A stretch of 9,722 nt of DNA from NCBI GenBank assembly GCA_964496245.1, contig CAZBZG010000184.1, forward strand, positions 1 through 9,722. Direction: 5' to 3'. Positions within the stretch are counted from its first letter, which is position 1; each line of letters begins with the position of its first letter. Positions 1 through 7,522 of this stretch are shown here, one piece after another. Below the pieces are notes generated by a model that ran no database searches, was not told the origin of the DNA, and saw nothing but the letters and a program-made list of their open reading frames with translations. This DNA comes from CAZBZG01 sp964496245 (GTDB taxonomy: Bacteria; Planctomycetota; SZUA-567). Position numbers and translations under genes: made by a program.

Positions 1-85
1 CCGGGTCGCTTTGTCGCCGCGCCTCGAATCGACCTCGCCAGAATGGCTCATGTGTGCACCTATCTGCAATGGGCTGTACTCAGGG

Positions 86-114
86 GTGACAGAACCCGTC
101 GTCCGCCATATACT
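86..114 (+). promoter_or_regulatory. Predicted sigma70-type promoter for the EamA-type transporter gene
   Basis: GTGACA (86-91) and TATACT (109-114) are separated by 17 bp, close to the sigma70 consensus of TTGACA and TATAAT at optimal spacing. The predicted transcript would start near 121 and leave a leader of about 70 nt before the transporter start codon. This is pattern matching only; no operator is evident around it. Confidence 0.6.
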
Positions 115-193
115 GGGGCGCGTGCGGAACGCCACGTCTGGACACCGCAGCGCACTTTGCCTTCACTGCTGCCCATGCACTTATGGAGAGCCC

Positions 194-673
194 ATGCCGA
201 ACTTCGCCCTGTTCGCCGTGACCCTGCTGGGATGGGGCATCGCGGTGTTTCTGATGAGCTTCGTGCCCCGCGGACTCAGCCAGAGCACGATCCTGACATG
301 CAACCTGGTGGGCTACGCGCTCGTCATCCTCTGGTTCGTCAAGGACGCCGAACTCCAGGTCACCCGCTACCACGGCCTCGCGGTGCTCATCGGCGCGCTG
401 TTCGTGGTGGCCAACATCGCCTACTACAAGCTGTCGGCCCTGGGCGGCCAGGCGAGCATCCTGGCGCCGGCGTCTGCGCTGTATGTGCTCGTGCCTGTGG
501 CGCTCGGCATCGCGATCCTGCACGAACCCCTCACGCTCCGCAAGGCGGCCGGCGTGCTGCTCGGCGTTGTCGCCATCTTCCTGCTGACCATGCCGGACAG
601 ACGACCCGCGCCCCCCGCCCATGGCGGCGATGGTGCGCCGCCGCCCGACGCAGCACCTCCTCCATGTCCGTAG
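194..673 (+). CDS. Half-size EamA/DMT-type membrane transporter
   Basis: The 159-residue product is an inner-membrane protein of the drug/metabolite transporter superfamily with a single EamA-like unit. About five hydrophobic segments are visible, near residues 4-23, 33-50, 61-79, 88-108 and 115-132. The run from ASILAP (88-93) through the LHEPLTLRKAAGVLLG segment (109-124) is typical of the last two EamA helices. Half-size members usually work as dimers; the substrate cannot be told. The ATG at 194 is chosen because GGAG (185-188) sits 5 nt upstream and the membrane domain begins at once; in-frame extension to 11 adds non-hydrophobic sequence. Family members normally end just after the last helix (about residue 134). 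Here a further ~24 proline/alanine-rich residues continue to the stop, across DNA that looks like the opposite-strand start of another gene. The tail is probably not functional. Confidence 0.8.
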   Translation: MPNFALFAVTLLGWGIAVFLMSFVPRGLSQSTILTCNLVGYALVILWFVKDAELQVTRYHGLAVLIGALFVVANIAYYKLSALGGQASILAPASALYVLVPVALGIAILHEPLTLRKAAGVLLGVVAIFLLTMPDRRPAPPAHGGDGAPPPDAAPPPCP

Positions 674-737
674 CGCTTTCGGCGAACTGGTGCGTGTTGT
701 CGTGGGTCTCGCCCCAGAAGATGGGTACATCCGTCAT
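594..737 (-). pseudogene. Remnant 5' end of a gene, PHP/DUF3604-like N-terminus (tentative)
   Basis: On the minus strand an ATG at 737-735 opens a frame whose first ~36 residues look like real protein. It begins MTDVPIFWGETHDN, continues through HQFAES, and then has an amphipathic segment DMEEVLRRAAAHH. From memory, FWGE/GDxHxxT-like starts occur in PHP/DUF3604-type hydrolases, where they supply metal-binding Asp and His. After about 620 the frame turns into arginine-rich low-complexity residues that overlap the end of the transporter coding region, so the rest of the gene seems to be gone. The ribosome site is weak (GGAA about 10 nt upstream). I read it as a deletion remnant fused tail-to-tail with the transporter gene. 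The alternative is a chance antisense frame in GC-rich DNA. The left boundary is approximate. Confidence 0.4.
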
Positions 738-795
738 CCGGTCGGTTCCGTTGGGAATGTCCCTGCCGCACGTCCGTCGCCAGCTTCTGATCGCG

Positions 796-872
796 TGGTG
801 GGCGGTAGAGGACTCGAACCTCTGACCTCCTGCTTGTAAGGCAGGCGCTCTAGCCAACTGAGCTAACCGCCC
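796..872 (-). tRNA. tRNA-Val(TAC)
   Basis: Read on the minus strand, 872 to 796 folds into a complete 77-nt cloverleaf. The acceptor stem is GGGCGGT with ACCGCCC, followed by discriminator A and an encoded CCA (798-796). The D arm is GCTC/GAGC. The anticodon stem CCTGC/GCAGG carries loop CTTACAA, which gives anticodon TAC, reading GTA valine codons. The five-base variable loop is AGGTC, and the T arm AGAGG/CCTCT carries loop TTCGAGT. All stems pair perfectly. It is a single isolated tRNA with its own promoter upstream on the same strand, and it reads toward the probable gene remnant at 594-737. Confidence 0.97.
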
Positions 873-905
873 ACGCTTGGCCGCTTGTTCAGGCGAGCAG
901 AGCTC

Positions 906-934
906 ATTCTACGCGCCCTTGCGCGCCCTGTCAA
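906..934 (-). promoter_or_regulatory. Near-consensus sigma70 promoter for tRNA-Val
   Basis: On the minus strand TTGACA (complement of 929-934) and TAGAAT (complement of 906-911) are separated by exactly 17 bp. That is a perfect -35 box and a five-of-six -10 box. Transcription would begin near 899 and leave about 27 nt of leader to be removed before the mature tRNA 5' end at 872. Confidence 0.8.
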
Positions 935-1055
935 CGCATCCTGCGAGCGCCGATCTTCAGCTCGACCGGGGCACAGCATTGCCGAGCTGGAGCGCGGCGC
1001 TCCCAGACGTCCCCCGACCACGGCCTGAACCATGCGCAGCTGCCGGGGTTTTTGG

Positions 1056-1083
1056 TTGCCCGCACCCTACACGCCGCTAAGAT
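1056..1083 (+). promoter_or_regulatory. Possible hslVU promoter
   Basis: TTGCCC (1056-1061) and TAAGAT (1078-1083) are separated by 16 bp, a moderate match to sigma70 promoters. The predicted transcript start near 1090 lies about 45 nt before the hslV start codon. The region shows no evident heat-shock sigma32-type signature, but a divergent one could be missed by eye. Confidence 0.45.
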
Positions 1084-1092
1084 GGGGCCGTT

Positions 1093-1114
1093 GGCATGCG
1101 GCTCAGAGCATGCC
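1093..1114 (+). promoter_or_regulatory. Inverted repeat / mRNA hairpin in the hslV 5' leader
   Basis: GGCATGC (1093-1099) and its exact reverse complement GCATGCC (1108-1114) flank an 8-nt loop. If transcription begins near 1090, the 7-bp stem lies at the very 5' end of the hslVU mRNA and ends 8 nt before the AGGAGG ribosome site (1123-1128). It could protect the mRNA 5' end or act as an operator. The repeat is seen directly; its role is inferred. Confidence 0.45.
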
Positions 1115-1134
1115 CGGCACAGAGGAGGCGCAGC

Positions 1135-1659
1135 ATGCGCGCGACAACGGTACTCTCGGTCCGGCGGGACAGCGTGGTGGCGATCGGCGGGGATGGGCAG
1201 GTGAGCGTGGGCGAGACCATTGTCAAAGCGCGCGCGTCCAAGATCCGATCGCTCGCCGACGGCCAGGTGCGGGCGGGCTTCGCCGGCTCGGCGGCCGACG
1301 CGTTCGCCCTGCTCGAACGGTTCGAGAAGAAGCTGGCCGAGTTCAACAGTCACCTCATGCGCGCGGCCATCGAGATGGCCAAAGAGTGGCGCACGGACCG
1401 CGCCCTGCGGCGGCTCGAGAGCCTCATGATCGTGGTGGACAAGGACCACTCCCTGCTCGTCGGCGGCTCGGGCGACGTGATCGAGCCCGACGACGGCGTC
1501 ATCGGCATCGGCTCGGGCGGGGCCTATGCCACCGCCGCAGCCCGGGCGCTTCTCGCGCACACCGACCTTCCCGCCGACCGGGTCGTGACCGAGGCGCTCA
1601 ACATCGCCGCCGATATCTGCGTCTACACGAACCACGAGATCACCGTGGAGACCCTCTAG
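1135..1659 (+). CDS. hslV: ATP-dependent protease subunit HslV (ClpQ)
   Basis: This is the proteolytic subunit of the cytoplasmic HslUV protease: a double hexameric ring of N-terminal-nucleophile threonine peptidases that degrades unfolded and regulatory proteins fed by HslU. The 174-residue length is normal. The start MRA-TTVLSVRR implies removal of a three-residue propeptide to expose catalytic Thr (Thr1 of the mature form). In mature numbering Asp17 (GGDGQ), Lys33 and Ser124 (IGSGG) all fall exactly where the family has its active-site residues. Family blocks AGFAGSAADAF, EWRTDRALRRLE and GDVIEPDDG are intact, and the C-terminus has the usual AADICVYTNHEI. The ATG at 1135 follows AGGAGG (1123-1128) by 6 nt. 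hslU begins 8 nt after the stop, so the two are surely co-transcribed. Confidence 0.98.
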   Translation: MRATTVLSVRRDSVVAIGGDGQVSVGETIVKARASKIRSLADGQVRAGFAGSAADAFALLERFEKKLAEFNSHLMRAAIEMAKEWRTDRALRRLESLMIVVDKDHSLLVGGSGDVIEPDDGVIGIGSGGAYATAAARALLAHTDLPADRVVTEALNIAADICVYTNHEITVETL

Positions 1660-1667
1660 GAGCCTGC

Positions 1668-3041
<1,374 letters not shown>

Positions 3042-3128
3042 GTCCGGCCGGCGCACCGGGAAGGCGCGGCCCTTGAGGCGTCCGGCCCCCGCGCCTGGCA
3101 GGCAGGGGCGCGGAACGCGGAGCCCGGC

Positions 3129-3239
3129 ATGCAGCTTCCGGAGTACAACCCGGACAACCCGCGCTTCCACATCATCCTGTTCGTGCTTCTCGCGCTGGCC
3201 CTCGCGGCCCTGCTCTGGTATGCTTGGCTCCATGGCTGA
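3129..3239 (+). CDS. Predicted 36-residue single-pass membrane miniprotein
   Basis: This short frame encodes a polar, proline-containing N-terminus (MQLPEYNPDNPRF) and one strongly hydrophobic segment, roughly residues 14-34, ending in WLHG. CGGAG (3118-3122) sits 6 nt before the ATG, a better ribosome site than dinB has. The stop codon lies inside dinB: the dinB ATG at 3232 overlaps this frame by 8 nt, an arrangement typical of coupled translation. No family is recognised. It could anchor or regulate something at the membrane, or serve mainly as a leader for dinB translation. The ribosome site, the clean membrane helix and the overlap favour a real gene, but chance cannot be excluded at this length. 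Confidence 0.55.
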   Translation: MQLPEYNPDNPRFHIILFVLLALALAALLWYAWLHG

Positions 3240-4434
3240 GGACTGGACCCGCGCCATCCTGCACGTGGACATGGACGCGTTCTACGCGTCCGTGGAGCAA
3301 CGGGACCGGCCGGAGCTCTGCGGCAGCCCCGTGATCGTGGGCGGCGCGGCCGAGCGCCGCGGCGTGGTCTCGGCCGCATCCTACGAGGCGCGCGCGTTCG
3401 GCGTGCAGTCGGCCATGCCCACCGCGCGGGCCCAGCGCCTCTGCCCGCAGGCGGTCTTCCTGCCCGTACGCATGGACCGGTACACCGAGGTCTCGCGACA
3501 GGTGCACGAGCTCTTCACCCGGTTCACGCCCGTGATCGAGCGCATCAGCGTGGACGAAGCCTTTCTGGACGTCACGGGCTGCCAGCGGCTGCTCGGCCCG
3601 CCCGCTCGCATCGGCCGCGACCTCAAGGCGCTTGTACGCGCCGAGACAGGTCTCACCGCGTCGGTCGGAGCCGCGCCCACACGCTACGTGGCCAAAGTGG
3701 CGTCGGACCTCGAGAAGCCTGACGGACTGGTCGTCATCCCCGAAGACCAGGTGCTCGAGCGGCTCGCCCCCCTGCCCGTCCGCCGCATCTGGGGCGTGGG
3801 CCGCACGGCGGCCGCGCGCTTGGGCGCGCTCGGCATCGAAACCATCGGCCAGCTCCGCGCCTGGCCCCGGGCGACGCTCGTGGAGCACTTCGGCGCAGCC
3901 GGCGCCCACCTCCACGACTTCGCACGCGGCATCGATCCCACGCCCGTGCACGAAGGCGATCCGGAGAAGAGCGTCTCCAACGAGACCACGTTTGCGACGG
4001 ACGTCACGTCCGTGGAAGACCTTGAGCGCACGCTCCTCGCGCTCAGCGACTCGGTGGCAACACGGGTTCGCGCCAAGGGTCTCACCGGGCGGACGGTCCA
4101 ACTCAAGGTCCGCTATCAGGACTTCACCATGGTTACGCGCCGGATCACCCTGCCCAGCCCTACCTGCGTGGCGAGCGAGATCCACGCCACCGCCTGCCGT
4201 CTGCTCGAAGACCGCACCGAGGCGGGCACGCGCCCCGTGCGCCTGATCGGCGTGGGCTTGTCCGGCTTCGACCGCACGGGCCAGCGGCAGACCTCTCTCT
4301 TCGGCGCCCTGGGCGCGGCCGATCCAGGCCGTCACGAATCAGCCGAGCGCGCCGCAGACGCCATCCGCAAGAAGCTCGGGCCCCGCGCCATCGGCCGCGG
4401 CTCGAGCCTGCTCGACCACGAACCAGAGGGCTGA
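3232..4434 (+). CDS. dinB: DNA polymerase IV (Y-family translesion polymerase)
   Basis: Pol IV copies past damaged template bases and is recruited to stalled forks by the sliding clamp. The 400-residue protein has HVDMDAFYASVE at 11-22, with metal-binding Asp13 and Tyr18 at the steric-gate position. SVDEAFLDV (106-114) supplies catalytic Asp108 and Glu109. TASVGAAPTRYVAKVASD (142-159) and the helix-hairpin-helix region RRIWGVGRTAAARLG (184-198) follow, then the little-finger domain (about 245-350). QTSLF (353-357) is a good beta-clamp-binding motif, here about 43 residues before the end. The tail AIGRGSSLL is family-typical. The ATG at 3232 is preferred; an in-frame ATG at 3220 would add four residues. 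Neither has a strong ribosome site, which fits coupling to the overlapping miniprotein frame. I see no obvious LexA box upstream. Confidence 0.96.
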   Translation: MAEDWTRAILHVDMDAFYASVEQRDRPELCGSPVIVGGAAERRGVVSAASYEARAFGVQSAMPTARAQRLCPQAVFLPVRMDRYTEVSRQVHELFTRFTPVIERISVDEAFLDVTGCQRLLGPPARIGRDLKALVRAETGLTASVGAAPTRYVAKVASDLEKPDGLVVIPEDQVLERLAPLPVRRIWGVGRTAAARLGALGIETIGQLRAWPRATLVEHFGAAGAHLHDFARGIDPTPVHEGDPEKSVSNETTFATDVTSVEDLERTLLALSDSVATRVRAKGLTGRTVQLKVRYQDFTMVTRRITLPSPTCVASEIHATACRLLEDRTEAGTRPVRLIGVGLSGFDRTGQRQTSLFGALGAADPGRHESAERAADAIRKKLGPRAIGRGSSLLDHEPEG

Positions 4435-4532
4435 AGCATAGGGAAGCCAGGGGTGGGGACATTGCGCCCTTGCCCCGCATCGGGCGGCGGCCGCCCTCGC
4501 AGCCGGACCAAGCCATCGCATCCAGCGGCGCT

Positions 4533-5576
4533 TCAGGCTTCGGGACCCACCGTACACGGGTAGGCGCGTCCCGCTACCTTCTCGCAGGGCGTGCAGAGGC
4601 TGAGGAGGTCGTCGACCGCAGCCGTGGCCACGCACTCGACCGTGTCCGCGGCTCCGTAGTAGATCTTGACCTCGCCGTCGTCTTCCAGAATCATGCCGCC
4701 CGGGAAGATCACGTCATTGCGGTACCCGCCCTCGGTTTCGTACGGCGCCTCGGGCGCGATCAGCGGCTCGGTCGACAGCCCGACGACCTTCCACGGCTCG
4801 GCGAGATCCAGGAGCGCGAGTCCCGCACAATAGCGCTTGGGCCACTTGGCGTCGCCCCACCCGTTCTTGCCGCGGCTGTCGTCGCGGTCCACGGTATGGA
4901 TGGCCGTGAGCCAGCCCCGTTCGGTCTTCACGGGCGGCGCGCCGGGTCCGATCTTGTCGTTGGCAAAGGGCAGGTCCTCGACCCCGAGCACCAGGCGGCT
5001 GTTGCCCCAGTACAGCAGGTCCGGGCTGTCGGAGAACCACATGTCGAAGCGGTCCTTGTGGCCGCGGCTGTAGACGGGAAAGGGACGCTCCAGGCGGGCG
5101 TACTTCCCGCCCACCTGTTCGGGGAAGAGCACCATGTTCCGGTTGTCGGGCACGCTCAGGGACTGCACCTCCCAGCGTTCGAAATCGTCGGTGAACGCCA
5201 CCCCGCCCCGCAGGCCGTGGCGCGTGTCCACCGCAAAGCACATGGCCACACGCCCCTCGATCACCGTGAGCCGCGGGTCGTAGGCCCGCCAGACCTCGTC
5301 GTCCCCGAACTGCTCCCGGGTGAGGCACGGCTTCTTCTCAACCTCCCAGCCGATGCCGTCGTCGCTGAACGCCAGGCCCAGGTTCGTGTAGTTGGCCCCT
5401 TCCTGGAAGACGTCGTTGCGGAAGACCATCACATACCGGCCCTGGTACTTGGCCACCCCGGCGTTGAAGACCAGGGTCGATTCGTAGGGCACCTCCGCCT
5501 GCGTCAGCAGAGGATTCTGGGGATGGCGTGTGATGACCGGGCTCGAACTGAGCGGGCCGATGGTTTCTTCGGGCAT
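4533..5576 (-). CDS. Glycoside hydrolase family 130 protein, probable beta-mannoside phosphorylase
   Basis: GH130 enzymes are five-bladed beta-propellers. Most split beta-mannosides with phosphate to give mannose 1-phosphate; a few hydrolyse them. This 347-residue protein has no signal peptide, so it probably acts on imported oligosaccharides in the cytoplasm. Family marks are HPQNPLL (18-24), FNAGVAKYQGRYVMVFRN (37-54), YDPRLT (99-104) with the Asp expected to be the acid catalyst, LFPEQVGGKYARLERP (150-165), PPVKTERGWLTAIH (214-227), GGYRNDVIFPGGM (283-295) and IYYGAADT (305-312). Arg/Lys/His residues at the positions I associate with phosphate binding (Arg161, Arg164, Lys217, His227) favour a phosphorylase. 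The linkage cleaved cannot be told. The start at 5576 is set by AGGAGG (complement of 5582-5587), 5 nt upstream. The gene stands alone, convergent with dinB. Confidence 0.88.
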   Translation of the reverse strand: MPEETIGPLSSSPVITRHPQNPLLTQAEVPYESTLVFNAGVAKYQGRYVMVFRNDVFQEGANYTNLGLAFSDDGIGWEVEKKPCLTREQFGDDEVWRAYDPRLTVIEGRVAMCFAVDTRHGLRGGVAFTDDFERWEVQSLSVPDNRNMVLFPEQVGGKYARLERPFPVYSRGHKDRFDMWFSDSPDLLYWGNSRLVLGVEDLPFANDKIGPGAPPVKTERGWLTAIHTVDRDDSRGKNGWGDAKWPKRYCAGLALLDLAEPWKVVGLSTEPLIAPEAPYETEGGYRNDVIFPGGMILEDDGEVKIYYGAADTVECVATAAVDDLLSLCTPCEKVAGRAYPCTVGPEA

Positions 5577-5604
5577 GGCTTCCTCCTGGTTGACGGACGC
5601 CGCC

Positions 5605-5632
5605 ATCCTAGTCCCAAACGCCGTGCGGTCAA
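5605..5632 (-). promoter_or_regulatory. Predicted sigma70-type promoter for the GH130 gene
   Basis: On the minus strand TTGACC (complement of 5627-5632) and TAGGAT (complement of 5605-5610) are separated by 16 bp. The transcript would start near 5598, about 22 nt before the GH130 start codon, so the leader holds little beyond the ribosome site. It faces away from the lipoprotein promoter in the same spacer. Confidence 0.55.
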
Positions 5633-5706
5633 GGGGTCTGCCAGCGAGATGCCTCCTCTGACGGGGCGAAGGGCCATCAGCGCCCCGCCCCGCCTCTGTT
5701 TTCCCC

Positions 5707-5734
5707 TTGACTCGGATACGCAAGTCCCTATAGT
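5707..5734 (+). promoter_or_regulatory. Strong predicted sigma70 promoter for the lipoprotein-pfp pair
   Basis: TTGACT (5707-5712) and TATAGT (5729-5734) match consensus at five of six bases each, with 16 bp between them. Transcription would start near 5741 and give a leader of about 47 nt before the lipoprotein ATG at 5788. It is divergent from the GH130 promoter; the two -35 boxes are about 75 bp apart. Confidence 0.7.
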
Positions 5735-5787
5735 TTCCGTTGATTCAAAGATTTCGAGCCTGTGCGCGGTTCAGACGGAGAGTTCCT

Positions 5788-6075
5788 ATGACTCGGTTCG
5801 CTCGCCTTGTTCTCCTGGCGCCCCTTCTTGTTGTCATGACCCTGCCCGCCCTGCTGACGGGTTGCGGGCCGGCCGTGGGAGGACCCCGGTTCTGGTGGGA
5901 CGATCAGAAGCAAACGCGGATGCCCCCGGACTACCAGCTCCCTCCTCTGCCCGCATCGGAAGCACCGGCCCCTGCTGAGGAGCCCCCGGCCGAGACACCG
6001 CCGGCCGAAGAGGCGGACGCCCCCAGCAACAAGAAATCGACAGCCGGCGCCGTGCCCAAGGGCATGGAAGAGTAG
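5788..6075 (+). CDS. Small predicted lipoprotein with a Pro/Ala/Glu-rich tail
   Basis: The 95-residue product begins with MTRFARL and a hydrophobic stretch (residues 7-23), ending in the lipobox LTGC. Cys26 would therefore be the lipidated first residue of the mature protein, anchored in a membrane. The mature part is short: GPRFWWDDQKQTRMPPDYQ, then a low-complexity run rich in Pro, Ala and Glu (about 52-80), and a Lys/Gly-containing end. No catalytic domain is visible and no family is recognised. The ATG at 5788 follows GGAGAG (5777-5782) by 5 nt; an in-frame ATG at 5740 would put arginines before the signal and lacks a ribosome site. It precedes the phosphofructokinase gene by 48 bp on the same strand with no terminator between them, so the two probably share a transcript. 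Confidence 0.75.
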   Translation: MTRFARLVLLAPLLVVMTLPALLTGCGPAVGGPRFWWDDQKQTRMPPDYQLPPLPASEAPAPAEEPPAETPPAEEADAPSNKKSTAGAVPKGMEE

Positions 6076-6123
6076 ACCGCCGGACTCCCCCCGCTCCCGC
6101 ACACACCTTCAGGAGGCACAGCA

Positions 6124-7362
6124 ATGGCAGATCCCATCACCGGCAAGGCCGTTGTCTTCACCCAAGGCGGACCCACCGCGGTCATCAACGCGTCCTGGGT
6201 GGGCGTGGCCCAAGGGTTGATGAATGCGACCGAGGTCACTGGCATCTGGGGCGCGCTCCACGGCATCGACGGTATCCTCAAGGAGAACTTCATCGATCTG
6301 AAGGCCCAGAGCATGGCCACACTCCAGGCCATCGGCCGCACGCCTGCGAGCCAACTCCGCTCCACGCGCCACAAGCCTACGGACGAAGACAACAAGGCCA
6401 TGCTCGAAATCTTCCAGAAGCATGACGTGCGCTACGTCTTCGGGATCGGCGGCAACGACACCTCCGAGACGCTGGACATCATCAACGACGCAGCCAAACA
6501 GGAGGAATACCAGCTCCGCCTCTTCCACGTGGCCAAAACCGTGGACTGCGATCTTTTGGAGAACGACCACACGCCCGGCTACGGCTCGGCCGCACGATAC
6601 GTGGCCAACGCCTTCCGCGGCGTGGATCTGGACAACCAGTGCTTCGGCGGCGTCTATCTGGCCGTCTGCATGGGCCGTCACGCCGGGTTTTTGACCGCCG
6701 CCTCAGCGTTGGGGCGTCCTGGCCCCGAGGCCGGCCCGCACCTCGTCTACCTGCCCGAGCGATCCTTTGACGTAGACCGCTTTCTCAAAGACGTCGAAGG
6801 CGTCTACCGGAAGCACAACCGATGCGTGATCGCGGTCTCGGAAGGCATCGAGGATGCGGACGGCACGGCCATCCTCCAGGTTCTCTCAGCCGACCAGCTC
6901 GAGGCGGACAGCCACGGCAACGTCCAGCTCTCGGGCACCGGCGCCCTGGCCGACGCGCTCATCGGCCGCATCAAGGATCACTTGCAGGGCAGCGGGCTCG
7001 TCACGAAGCTCCGCGCCCGCGGCGACACCCTGGGGTACCTCCAGCGCTCGTTCCCGGATCAGAGTCCGGTCGATCGGGACGAAGCGCTCGGCCTCGGGCA
7101 GTTCGCAGCCAGCCAAGCCCTCTCCGGCAACGTGGACGGCTCTTGCGCCATCCAGCGGGTCAGCGACGATCCCTACAAGAGCGAGTTCAAGCTGGTCCCG
7201 CTCAAGAGCGTGGCGGGCAAGACGCGCCACATGCCCGACGCCTACATCAATGCCGAGGGGAACGACGTCACCGACGCGTTCATGACCTGGGGCCGGCCGC
7301 TGATCGGCGAGTTGGACCCGTTCGGGCAGCTGGACCTATCCAAGAAACCGGACATGCGGTAG
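6124..7362 (+). CDS. pfp: Diphosphate-dependent 6-phosphofructokinase (PPi-PFK)
   Basis: The enzyme makes fructose 1,6-bisphosphate from fructose 6-phosphate, reversibly when PPi is the donor, in the cytoplasm. The 412-residue protein has GGPTAVINAS at 15-24, a variant of the N-terminal phosphate loop seen in one PPi-PFK clade. GGNDT follows at 109-113, where Asp112 replaces the glycine that ATP enzymes keep. In AKTVDCD (137-143) Lys138 is the other PPi hallmark and Asp141 the catalytic base. HTPGYGSAARYVA (149-161), MGRHAGF (183-189) and PERSFDVDRF (211-220) complete the fold. Cys142 stands where the family nearly always has Asn (TIDND). The ATG follows AGGAGG (6111-6116) by 7 nt. PPi use is predicted from residues, not proven; the symbol reflects this. 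Confidence 0.88.
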   Translation: MADPITGKAVVFTQGGPTAVINASWVGVAQGLMNATEVTGIWGALHGIDGILKENFIDLKAQSMATLQAIGRTPASQLRSTRHKPTDEDNKAMLEIFQKHDVRYVFGIGGNDTSETLDIINDAAKQEEYQLRLFHVAKTVDCDLLENDHTPGYGSAARYVANAFRGVDLDNQCFGGVYLAVCMGRHAGFLTAASALGRPGPEAGPHLVYLPERSFDVDRFLKDVEGVYRKHNRCVIAVSEGIEDADGTAILQVLSADQLEADSHGNVQLSGTGALADALIGRIKDHLQGSGLVTKLRARGDTLGYLQRSFPDQSPVDRDEALGLGQFAASQALSGNVDGSCAIQRVSDDPYKSEFKLVPLKSVAGKTRHMPDAYINAEGNDVTDAFMTWGRPLIGELDPFGQLDLSKKPDMR

Positions 7363-7522
7363 AGCGCCTCGCTGCTTGTCGCTGAATGGCCCTACGGCCA
7401 CGCTGGATCCGGGCGTGGGAGCGTCTGCCGCCGGTCCAGACCCGACCCATGGTCTCTCCGGCCGCTCGCTGCATTCACAAGAACAGGGCGCGCCGGCGCC
7501 CCCCAGCAGGAGGAAACGCACG

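Noticed and set aside
621..839. Plus-strand frame ending in VGGRGLEPLTSCL
   Set aside because: This is the well-known false translation of the complement of a tRNA gene; it crosses tRNA-Val(TAC).
796..872. tRNA-Val as an integration site for a mobile element
   Set aside because: No repeat of the tRNA 3' end and no integrase is present in the window.
989..1003. Hairpin GGAGCG-CGG-CGCTCC
   Set aside because: It is a 6-bp GC stem with no U-tract and no gene end nearby; such stems occur by chance at this GC content.
877..1080. 67-codon plus-strand frame in the hslV upstream region
   Set aside because: It lacks an ATG and a ribosome site and overlaps the tRNA-Val promoter and the predicted hslV promoter.
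3089..3113. CCGCGCC/GGCGCGG inverted repeat after hslU
   Set aside because: The loop is 11 nt with no U-tract; it is not convincing as a terminator or operator.
4482..4496. Hairpin GGGCGG-CGG-CCGCCC between convergent dinB and GH130 genes
   Set aside because: Its position suits a shared terminator, but there is no T-tract on either side, so I do not call it one.
5662..5687. CGGGGCG/CGCCCCG inverted repeat in the GH130-lipoprotein spacer
   Set aside because: The 12-nt spacer between the arms and the GC-only sequence make it weak as an operator, and no plus-strand gene ends there for it to terminate.
4470..5978. 502-codon plus-strand open frame
   Set aside because: It is antisense to the GH130 gene and runs through both divergent promoters and the start of the lipoprotein gene.
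7387..7400. TGGCC-CTAC-GGCCA hairpin after the phosphofructokinase gene
   Set aside because: The stem is only 5 bp and no T-run follows; I cannot support a terminator.
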